DNA from: Stentor roeselii
Taxonomy: Eukaryota; Ciliophora; Heterotrichea; Heterotrichida; Stentoridae
NCBI GenBank assembly: GCA_006503475.1
Contig: RSEH01000032.1
Location: forward strand, 146,112-210,111
DNA length: 64,000 bases
Direction of reading: 5' to 3'
A program made the translations under genes and the position numbers. This document shows, one piece after another, positions 29,504 to 36,910 of this stretch. The notes beneath the pieces were generated by a model. That model did not search any database. It saw only the letters and a list, made by a program, of their open reading frames with translations, and was not told where the DNA came from. The stretch's first letter is position 1. Each line of letters begins with the position of its first letter.

Positions 29504-30121
29504 ATGAAAATGTTGATCATATTTCTATCAATTCCAGGATTTCTCTGCAGTCAACTCCAGCCGATCCCGACATATCAAGACGGTTTCCCTCTTGGTTCTC
29601 CATCAGCGAACGTGACACTTGACGTGTTTTACGACCACTTATGTGACGGTTCAGCTGCTTCATGGCCGAGTCTTTTCACTTACTGGGAACAGAGCCAGTC
29701 ATGGCTGAGACTGATGATCCACATATTCCCTCTTCCTTATCATTACTACACCTACAGCGTGTCACGTGCAGGAAGGTTCATCCAACTGGCCTACCCTGCG
29801 AATTTCACGTCTTTTCTCAGCTGGATGTTTCTTCACCAGAGCAAATATCTCAGTGCTGCGGAGGCTTGGAATCAGAAGACTCTTTACACTTATTTGGCTC
29901 AAGACACCCAGACTGCCACTGGAGTTCCTTTCAGTTTGACTGAAGCAGCACTTTCAAATAGCACTTATGACTATAACTTGAGAATCAGCTGGAAGTACGC
30001 GGCTAGCAAAGGAATCACAGGCACTCCACAGTTCATGGTTAATGGAATTTGGACTCCCAGTGCTTCGAACTGCGACACTGTTCAATGTTGGAGTGATTTC
30101 TTTGATGGGATTTTTAGTTAG
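29504..30121 (+). CDS. Secreted thioredoxin-fold (DsbA/thioredoxin_4-like) protein without CxxC
   Basis: A 205-aa protein with signal peptide MKMLIIFLSIPGFLCSQ. NVTLDVFYDHLCDGSAASWP corresponds to the first strand and active-site helix of the DsbA/thioredoxin_4 family, where active members have C-P-x-C; here a single Cys is followed by DGS. GITGTPQFMVNG carries the cis-Pro loop (T-P) and the following strand. Two Cys near the end (SNCDTVQCW) could form a structural disulfide. A lumenal or extracellular redox-fold protein, probably not a standard oxidase. TAG stop. Confidence 0.8.
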   Translation: MKMLIIFLSIPGFLCSQLQPIPTYQDGFPLGSPSANVTLDVFYDHLCDGSAASWPSLFTYWEQSQSWLRLMIHIFPLPYHYYTYSVSRAGRFIQLAYPANFTSFLSWMFLHQSKYLSAAEAWNQKTLYTYLAQDTQTATGVPFSLTEAALSNSTYDYNLRISWKYAASKGITGTPQFMVNGIWTPSASNCDTVQCWSDFFDGIFS

Positions 30122-30175
30122 ATTAAAAGATGAGGAAGTTTTAGTTATTATTTAAAGACAGGAATTAAGTAATTA

Positions 30176-30790
30176 TTAGTTCGCTCTTAGCAAGTTCTGG
30201 TCAAACTTTAGTCCATACGGCCCAGAACTGTACTCGAAAGCCTTGATGCCTTTATTAACGGCACTGTAAGGCACTTTGTTATGTCCCTTGACCTCAAAAG
30301 CGGAAACTGGAGTTTTGACATACATGAAACTTTGTTCACTGTCACTTCCATCAGGACTTATGCTGAGTCTAAAGCCTTTAATCTGTTTACTCCTGAACAA
30401 AGGAAATCGATACGAGTCATGATCCTCAGGGTTCCTTTTGTAAGTCGGCAGTCCAATCAAAGCACTTTTATTCGGATAATGCGTCGGATTCACTTCAGGC
30501 TCCAGAAAAGCCGGCCGAAAGTTATTAGAACCAACAGAAATCGGCCTTTTTCCTGAATTTCTACAAGAGTCAAACCTTGGAATGTTAAAATTCGAAGGCG
30601 TGTTCATATTTCTTCCTCTAAGCCGGTCTTGGTTCACAAGAGACTTTTTAGAAGACTTTTGAATCACAGGCTTTCCAGAGGTTTCCTTTAAATTAGCGAG
30701 TTTTGAGTAGGAATTAGGAAAAACTTTCGTTTGGATTTCTCGTGAGTGGCCTGTTGAGAAATGCTTTCGCGTGTTGCCTACGTCGTTCAT
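30176..30790 (-). CDS. Hypothetical basic protein
   Basis: A 204-aa basic, Ser/Asn/Arg-rich protein without membrane spans. It starts MNDVGNTRKHFSTGHSREI. The C-terminal half contains aromatic motifs (SYRFPLFRSKQIKGFRLS, AFEYSSGPYGLKFDQNLL). Mostly disordered in appearance; a ciliary or cytoskeletal role is only a guess. TATAATA lies just upstream of the ATG. Confidence 0.68.
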   Translation of the reverse strand: MNDVGNTRKHFSTGHSREIQTKVFPNSYSKLANLKETSGKPVIQKSSKKSLVNQDRLRGRNMNTPSNFNIPRFDSCRNSGKRPISVGSNNFRPAFLEPEVNPTHYPNKSALIGLPTYKRNPEDHDSYRFPLFRSKQIKGFRLSISPDGSDSEQSFMYVKTPVSAFEVKGHNKVPYSAVNKGIKAFEYSSGPYGLKFDQNLLRAN

Positions 30791-30811
30791 TTTGAATTAT
30801 TATAAAGAAGG

Positions 30812-31234
30812 TTAGGGAAACTTGAATGAAATTTCGTTGTAACTCCTTTCACGGGCTATCTTTCGAGTCGACTCCGGCTGTGAAGGCCGCAAGGTGCTCA
30901 GCTCTTGATCGACTAAGGAAAGTTTATTTGTTAAGTCGTGCTTTTCTTTTCGAAGTTTGATGATTTCTTGAACTTCTGATGAGAGAAATGATTTGATTTT
31001 AGTTAGTTCTTCTGTTATACTTGTCACTAGTTGAGAGTCTTTTGATGATTGGGTCTTGTTGAAGACTGAGCTAAAATTTTGAAGCATTTTTAACTTTTGG
31101 TTCTCTTTTTCGAGAGAAGAACAGAGAGTTTCTTGCTTTTCGATGGACTCTTGGATTTTTTCGAGTTGTTGTAAAAGTTCTAAGTTTTCTTGGGTGATCG
31201 TTTTTTTTGGAGCTTTTGAAGCTGCAGGTCTCAT
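30812..31234 (-). CDS. Short coiled-coil protein
   Basis: A 140-aa protein with basic start MRPAASKAPKKTITQ. Two heptad-containing helices follow: residues 17-50 (LELLQQLEKIQESIEKQETL) and 65-120. It ends TRKIARERSYNEISFKF. No family is recognised. Only 21 bp separate it from the next minus-strand gene downstream. Confidence 0.68.
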   Translation of the reverse strand: MRPAASKAPKKTITQENLELLQQLEKIQESIEKQETLCSSLEKENQKLKMLQNFSSVFNKTQSSKDSQLVTSITEELTKIKSFLSSEVQEIIKLRKEKHDLTNKLSLVDQELSTLRPSQPESTRKIARERSYNEISFKFP

Positions 31235-31497
31235 TTTTATTAGATGGTTTGTGGATTGGAATGTTTTAGGAAGGTTTAGAGGGAGATAAGGAAGAAGTTG
31301 TAGAAGTTTTTACTGAAGATAAGAGAGTTAATTTCATTGATCAAGTGATTGATGATTAAGAAATATTTTGATGTAAATGTGTTTGATTAATCTTTTGTTA
31401 TTATCGTAATTTTCATGATTTCTGCAAAATTCTTGATTTTTTGATCATTCTAAATAAATAATCTGTCCACCATTCCAATATCAACTATTATTCCATC

Positions 31498-32775
31498 ATG
31501 AAACTAAAACCTTTACCTTCAACAACTACTCTTCAAGGCACTCGATTACTTTCTCAATTTTCTTTCACCAAAAGCCTAAAAGACCAACATTCAACCTTCT
31601 CCAAAAAGAAATCAAAGCTAAAAACCCTAAAAAAAGGTAAAAGTTTAAGCATCTGTCCAAAAACATTCTCATTAAGTTCAGAGGTTACTTCTGATTACCT
31701 GAAATCTAAAAGGTACTCAATTTTCCTCAAAGAAACCAAACAAGACATGCGAAAAACAATGCCAAGCCTTCCAACCTCATCTTCATCTTCTCGAGAACCT
31801 TCTCGATTGTCTATGACCAAAACATCAGCGAACCTCGAATTAAAGTCATTGAAATCCCAGGACTATTCAAGCGACCCTCAGTCCTTTTTTGCTGCTTCAA
31901 AGCAGTTCAAATCAACTGAAATAGTTCAAGACTTGGAAAGTGAATATAGAACAAAACTTGGAAGCTTTACTGTTTTTAGTAGTCATGAAGAAGAAAATTT
32001 TAAAAGTTATTATTTTGAACAGCAGAGCAAAGTTTCTGTTACGACTCAATTGAAACTTCAGGAAGAATTGAAAAACATGAAATTGCCTTGCTCGATGACT
32101 GGATCTATTTTTCTTATGTTTAAAGCTTCGAATATAGGGAAAATGAGAGCTTTAATATCGGGAAAACCGGAAAGTCCTTTTGCTGATGGATTGTTTTTGT
32201 TTGATATTTTTATTCCTGATGGATATCCTGAGATACCTCCCCTATTACTCTTCAGAACAAGCAACAATACAAACTTCTCATTTCATCCTGACCTGCTTCA
32301 AAACGGTTCAATAATTTCCAATCTTCTAAACACACAACTTTCAGGTCCCAACGGCTGGTCAAACAGATGCACCTTATCCCAAGTTCTCCTTCACATCCAA
32401 TCAAAAATCCTAAGCAATTCCTATCCAATTTCTCCTCAACCCTCTGAAAAAGACTCAAAGTTATTAAACCTTCTGCATAAATTCGAAGTACGAGTAGGAA
32501 ACATCGAAAACGCAATAATCCCGATGATTCTCTTCCCATCTTCCGGTTTCGAAAAAGCGATTTTCTTTCACTTTTCCTTAAAATACAAAGAAATCCTCGA
32601 AAGAGTCCAAATCTGGATAAACGAGTCAGTTTTCTACGAAAAAAGAAAAGACCTTTCCTCTCAAAACCCGAAAACCAGAAGTCTTCTAGACTCAGATGCT
32701 TTAAAGTTATTCCAAAAGCTTCACTTAAGACTTTGCCAAGTAATCGACAACTCATTTCTAAGAAATAATTTCTGA
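31498..32775 (+). CDS. UBE2O/BIRC6-type ubiquitin-conjugating (UBC) fold protein lacking the catalytic cysteine
   Basis: A 425-aa protein. Residues 1-150 are Ser/Lys-rich and disordered. The UBC domain spans about 190-310 and looks most like the large-E2 group. MRALISGKPESPFADGLFLF (typical ITGPADTPYANGCFEF) is followed by DIFIPDGYPEIPPLLLF, FSFHPDLLQNGSIISNLLNT (typical FNPNLYNDGKVCLSILNT) and a helix LSQVLLHIQSKIL. The catalytic Cys position is Ile273, with no Cys nearby. It should therefore not form a ubiquitin thioester and may act as a ubiquitin- or E3-binding pseudo-E2 (UEV-like). TGA stop; only 8 bp separate its stop from that of the convergent Rab gene. Confidence 0.8.
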   Translation: MKLKPLPSTTTLQGTRLLSQFSFTKSLKDQHSTFSKKKSKLKTLKKGKSLSICPKTFSLSSEVTSDYLKSKRYSIFLKETKQDMRKTMPSLPTSSSSSREPSRLSMTKTSANLELKSLKSQDYSSDPQSFFAASKQFKSTEIVQDLESEYRTKLGSFTVFSSHEEENFKSYYFEQQSKVSVTTQLKLQEELKNMKLPCSMTGSIFLMFKASNIGKMRALISGKPESPFADGLFLFDIFIPDGYPEIPPLLLFRTSNNTNFSFHPDLLQNGSIISNLLNTQLSGPNGWSNRCTLSQVLLHIQSKILSNSYPISPQPSEKDSKLLNLLHKFEVRVGNIENAIIPMILFPSSGFEKAIFFHFSLKYKEILERVQIWINESVFYEKRKDLSSQNPKTRSLLDSDALKLFQKLHLRLCQVIDNSFLRNNF

Positions 32776-32783
32776 TTAGATAA

Positions 32784-33401
32784 TTAGTTACTTTTACAAC
32801 ACCCACTCGATTTGATTTCTCTTTTGACTTGAGGAGTTTTGACGATGACTCCGACGTTTTGAGCGTTGAGGTCGATTGACCCGTCCTTGATCTTATTAAG
32901 GATTTTCAAGGCAGTGGCTTCGAAGGCTTCAGAAATATTTTCTCCTAGATAAGCGCTGGTCTCCATGAAGCCGATGTTGTTGTCCTTTGCGAATCGTTCT
33001 CCTTCTTCGACGCTGACGACTCGGGTCTGTTCCAAGTCGGATTTATTCCCGATGAGTGTCACGGAGAGTCCTGGGTTGCCGTGTAAATAAGCTTCAGACA
33101 GCCATTCAGAGACATGGTTGAAACTATCTCGACGAGTGATGTCGTAGACTAATAAACACCCGGCAGCTGACCTGTAATAAGCTCTGGTGATGCTTTTGAA
33201 TGACTCTGAACCTGCTGTATCCCAGATCTGCAGCTTTATCTTGGTACCCTCGCAGTCGACTATCTTGGAACCGAACTCTACTCCGATAGTTAGGTCGTGC
33301 TCGGGCCGAAAACCACGCTCGATGAAGTTCAGCATGATGCAGGACTTTCCCACTGCCGCGTCTCCGATAATGATGAACTTGAACTGGTAACTATGAGACA
33401 T
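32784..33401 (-). CDS. Rab2-like small GTPase with Ser at the switch-II catalytic position
   Basis: A 205-aa protein with all Rab motifs: P-loop GDAAVGKS (13-20), switch I DLTIGVEF with Thr38, WDTAGSE (60-66), GNKSDLE (guanine specificity), ETSA (base contact), and a C-terminal GCCKSN. Sequence around HDLTIGVEFG, IKLQIWDTAG and LLVYDITRRDSFNHV is closest to Rab2 (also Rab4/14). Two oddities occur: the catalytic Gln65 of the family is Ser65, and the prenylated Cys pair is followed by three residues (CCKSN) instead of ending the protein. Role: ER-Golgi or phagosome traffic, perhaps with slow GTP hydrolysis. Confidence 0.9.
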   Translation of the reverse strand: MSHSYQFKFIIIGDAAVGKSCIMLNFIERGFRPEHDLTIGVEFGSKIVDCEGTKIKLQIWDTAGSESFKSITRAYYRSAAGCLLVYDITRRDSFNHVSEWLSEAYLHGNPGLSVTLIGNKSDLEQTRVVSVEEGERFAKDNNIGFMETSAYLGENISEAFEATALKILNKIKDGSIDLNAQNVGVIVKTPQVKREIKSSGCCKSN

Positions 33402-33426
33402 TTATTTTTTCAATAAATTAACTAGA

Positions 33427-34614
33427 CTAAGGATGTCTCGGTCCCAAACATTGACTATATGACTCAGAATGTCTTGAAAAAACGATATCATCACGCTGAT
33501 GTATATGCACCTTCGAAAATGCTCTACTTTTCAACGATGAAATATCGAAAAACTTATAATCTACTGAAAAAATAACACTGAACCCTTTCAAATACCTCGA
33601 GTAAGTCAAAATGTGAGAAAAATCCGAATTGTTTTCCAATGAATCCGCTTCGAACACCCAGTTTTCTTCATGCAGGTAGCTTGAAGGGATTTTTGATAAC
33701 CCTTGCAGCAAGACATGAGGCACTGGAAGGCTCGGGTCTTGCATTTTCATATCTTTGTAGGTCTCTTTGAACTCCAGCACTGCTCGAATATCTGTCAGGT
33801 CCAGTTTACAACTCGCTGAAAGGCTGCTAAAGCCAATAAAAATCAAACTGATCACTGCTGTTACTGTCAAAATCACGTCAACTACGTCGTTTTTCGATTT
33901 GAATCCTGTTCTTTTTAATCATTACAGTTTGCTCAGACCCCAAGCGGATAGGCATGTCAGATAGGGAAGTAAAAATGTGCTTGTGTGGAAAGGACTGAAA
34001 AATAACAGGAAAAATGGATGGATTAAGGCAAAGTTGAATAGTCTTGTGTCAAAAGACACCCTTGATGTAAATACGAAAAAACCTGAAAAGAGCAAAATCG
34101 GGCTAAGCTCTTGAAAAATAAAGTAATTTTCACTAGAAAAGCTAGAATATTCAGAAGTTTTAAATAAGGATAAGAAATATAGCATCAGGATCAGGATTGA
34201 CTTTATTTTTAAGTTTTTTAAGAGATAAGAACAGAAAAAACTCCCTAGAAGGAAGTCAAAGTTCGACTTTAATAAACGGGTTGCGTTGAAACTAGAAGAA
34301 AATTGAAGAGAAATCAGGATTATGTAACATTTTCCTGTGTCTTTTCCGAGAGAGTCTGAAATCGCTTTTGAGGTGTTTAAGCAGATTAATAGGAAGATGG
34401 TCAAAAGGGTTAATCGAATCAGTATCAATAAACCGAAATCTCCGAGTTTTTGAGCTGAAAGCTTTAAATAAAGAGGAAGATTTTCACAATACCCAGAGTC
34501 GAATAGACAGTTGTGGATATTACTTAGGAGATGCTCTTCGTAAATAATGAAAGGAGCGATAACTGCATAGTAAATCTGCACAAGTATTAAAAGTGTTATC
34601 CACTTATTTATCAT
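33427..34614 (-). CDS. ALG12-like (GT22/GT-C) multi-pass membrane protein, divergent, one 15-nt intron
   Basis: A 390-aa protein from exons 33926-34614 and 33427-33910, with intron 33911-33925 (GTAATGATTAAAAAG). Spliced length of 1173 nt is 391 codons. About eight hydrophobic spans precede a lumenal C-terminal tail. Weak but ordered resemblance to ALG12 mannosyltransferase is seen: VIAPFIIYEEHLLSNIHN (family: ICPYTKVEESFNLQATHD, with the essential acidic loop), SSSFNATRLLKSNFDFLLG (family: LMFYCTRTLPNVLA), and WVFEADSLENNSDFSHIL (family: W-x-Y-D...THIL). The H-K-E-x-R-F motif of active GT22 enzymes is replaced by HPFFLLF. ALG12 adds an alpha-1,6-mannose to the dolichol-linked glycan; activity here is doubtful. 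The start is the ATG at 34614, after TTATTATA. Confidence 0.5.
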
Positions 34615-34700
34615 TATAATAAAGAGTAAATGCACCATCTGGTGATGATCAATAAAGAACCTCCAACCTCCTACAAAATCAAAACACTACAAAATTTACA

Positions 34701-35447
34701 TTAATTCAGAATTCTAAGCCGAAGGCCAGCGGGACTAATTCCTTTCCTGATTAAAAACAAGTCAAATTCCTGATAAATTGTCAAGATGAGTTTTTCAGCA
34801 GCATGACAAGCGAGTGTAAAAATCTCAAGGTACTTAGAACTAACACAAAGATGCAAAGGTTCTTCACTTTCCTCAGCAGCAGGTCCTTCTTTATACCCAG
34901 AGCCTTTTCCCCTGAGCCTAAGTTTGACAGAGTGATTTTCTTTAACCTGTGAAGTGCATTCTTCAATGATTTTCTTCATATTCCTGCCTTTCGGGCCAAT
35001 GATACGTCTGGAGACCTGAAATTCCTGACAGTTGTCAACGTCAATAAGAAACTTTCTTGTATATTTATACTCCGCTATGCAAATCAACGAGTCCACCTTC
35101 GGAACAGTTTTCGATAAAGGGACCCTTCCCCAAGACACCGTCAAAGTCAAGTTGAGTTCTTGGATAAATTTGTTGTTCAGGGCTTTTTGAGCGAAAAAGG
35201 CTGAATTGATTGACTTGAATACAACACTTGCTTCTTTCGTCTTCACTGAGACTGATACGACTTCTCCGAAATAAGAAAAAAGCTTTTCCAGGTCTGAGTG
35301 GTCGAAGATGAATGCTGGGGACCCTGGGCTTTGAAGAGTTGATATCGTGAGACTTGGCACCAGAGGAATGCCTTGGGACTCCAGTTCCGCTGATATAAAA
35401 GGGACGAGGTCAAGGGCAGAAATCGTTTCGTGTAATGAATGAAACAT
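34701..35447 (-). CDS. RRM-KH RNA-binding protein
   Basis: A 248-aa protein. Residues 35-110 form an RRM-like fold (SDLEKLFSYFGEVVSVSVK then ASVVFKSINSAFFAQKALN). Residues 130-235 form a KH-type domain with the conserved GxxG loop inside SRRIIGPKGRNMKKIIEEC, then VKLRLRGKGSGYKEG. The C-terminus GISPAGLRLRILN resembles that of the second RRM-KH gene at 40508 (NPGDLRIRKL), so the two are paralogs. Role: post-transcriptional RNA regulation. It is divergent from NOT2 with 157 bp between start codons; GTATAA sits directly before the ATG. Confidence 0.82.
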   Translation of the reverse strand: MFHSLHETISALDLVPFISAELESQGIPLVPSLTISTLQSPGSPAFIFDHSDLEKLFSYFGEVVSVSVKTKEASVVFKSINSAFFAQKALNNKFIQELNLTLTVSWGRVPLSKTVPKVDSLICIAEYKYTRKFLIDVDNCQEFQVSRRIIGPKGRNMKKIIEECTSQVKENHSVKLRLRGKGSGYKEGPAAEESEEPLHLCVSSKYLEIFTLACHAAEKLILTIYQEFDLFLIRKGISPAGLRLRILN

Positions 35448-35604
35448 TTATACCCCCCAATGTTTAGGCATCAATTATTGTTAGAGTGCTCAAAGCACCT
35501 ACTGTCATTTGCCTCAACGTCTGAAGGCTTAGTTAGAATGTTGTGAGTTGGTTTATTGGATAGCCATTCATCAGATCTTTCATCTCTTCAACTTTCATAT
35601 AAAA

Positions 35605-36474
35605 ATGTTCACTCCTAATAGAGCCCCAGGGTATTTCGATAATGTGCGAAATGCGGATTCTCTGAGAAAAGTACCGTCTTTTGACCCAGAACCGAAATCA
35701 ATGCTCTCATATCCTCCTTATTTTGAGCAGTATCCTCCTATCTACGCTCCGAGAATGAATATGGACTATAACCAAGGGTACATCGGATCTGCTGAGTTTG
35801 AGTCTTCTGAAGATTTCCCGTCACTGATCACTTCCAGGCCTCCAGGGTTTTCAAATGAAGACTTTTACCCGCCTCCAGGTTTTTCAAAGCCTTTAAAGAC
35901 AAAAGCGCCTAACCCTAACGCAGTGAGTTTCATTCCAAGTTACCTGGCAGGTCCTCCACAGAGAGATGAGAAGGAAGAGCTAGAGTCTAAAGAATACGGC
36001 ATTCGAGGAGTGCTTCCTCTACAAAAGAATTTACCTGAAGACAAAAAAATCTTGGCCAACGGAAAAGACTTGAGTTTAGAGCTGAATAAGAAAAATCATG
36101 AAAACCTTTGCAGTTATTTTCATAGTGCGTTGATTGATAAGGAAATTGATAATTTTGAATCACCTGAATTTACCTTGCCTCAGTCTTATTACATTTCCAA
36201 ACCGATTTTAAAGCAGAAAATGGTTAAACAGTACCAGGATGGCACTTTGTTTTATATATTTTACTCTATGCCTGGAGAGTACTTGCAAAGTATTGTCGCG
36301 GATTTGCTGTATCAGAGAAATTGGGTTTATGACCCGCAGAAACAGGCTTGGTTCTCGTGCAATGCTGGGGAATGGAAAACTTTTGACATTAACAAGTTCG
36401 ATATTGTTTCAACACAGGTTCAAACTGGCCCATTTTTAACGAAAGATGAGGTGACTGTGAAACAGAGGACTTAG
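35605..36474 (+). CDS. NOT2: NOT2/CNOT2 subunit of the CCR4-NOT deadenylase complex
   Basis: A 289-aa protein. Residues 1-170 are Pro/Tyr-rich and disordered (PPGFSNEDFYPPPGFSKPLK). The C-terminal NOT box (about 195-275) is recognisable: TLFYIFYSMPGEYLQSIVAD followed by LLYQRNWVYDPQKQAWF and EWKTFDINKF. The family pattern is TLFYIFYxMPxDxLQ...ELYNRxWRYHKxxxxWF...F-D...W. NOT2 pairs with NOT3/5 through this box and docks on NOT1 to promote mRNA deadenylation and decay. It is shorter than animal CNOT2 (about 540 aa). The ATG at 35605 is preceded by CATATAAAA; an upstream in-frame extension has no ATG. Confidence 0.88.
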   Translation: MFTPNRAPGYFDNVRNADSLRKVPSFDPEPKSMLSYPPYFEQYPPIYAPRMNMDYNQGYIGSAEFESSEDFPSLITSRPPGFSNEDFYPPPGFSKPLKTKAPNPNAVSFIPSYLAGPPQRDEKEELESKEYGIRGVLPLQKNLPEDKKILANGKDLSLELNKKNHENLCSYFHSALIDKEIDNFESPEFTLPQSYYISKPILKQKMVKQYQDGTLFYIFYSMPGEYLQSIVADLLYQRNWVYDPQKQAWFSCNAGEWKTFDINKFDIVSTQVQTGPFLTKDEVTVKQRT

Positions 36475-36675
36475 GTTTAATGTAATTAATAGTGAATAGG
36501 AATGGTGGGTTGGGGAAGTTTGGATTGATTTTTATTGGGGTTAGATTATCATTTTTTGAATATTTTTTTAAAGACTGATGATAATAAGTTAATTTTTATT
36601 TTAGTTATTTTTCAAACATTTCATTGATAAGACTTTGATTATTCGCAGCCTAAAGACACTAAACTAAAAAAAAAA

Positions 36676-36910
36676 ATCAAATCCGAATCAATCTGAATCC
36701 TACTTAAATTTTTAAAATTCATCAGGTTTAACTTCAAAAACATACAAAATCCTATCCAAATCAATCTTAATCCTACTTAAATTTTTAAAATTCATCAGTT
36801 TTAACTTCAAAAACATACAAAATCCTATCCAAATCAATCTTAATCCTACTTAAATTTTAATAAAGTCATCAGGTTTAACATCAAAAACATACAACGGCAT
36901 ATCCAGATCC
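36676..36910. repeat. 73-bp tandem repeat, 3 copies, last copy overlapping coding DNA
   Basis: Three copies with the marker TACTTAAATTTT at 36701, 36774 and 36847, a period of exactly 73 bp. The first two copies are almost identical. The third, more diverged copy contains the stop codon and last codons of the minus-strand gene 36850-39114, so the array looks like tandem duplication of that gene's 3' end. Confidence 0.85.

Noticed and set aside
32252-32806. 184-codon minus-strand frame opposite the E2-fold gene
   Set aside because: It overlaps a clearly homologous domain on the plus strand; shadow frame.
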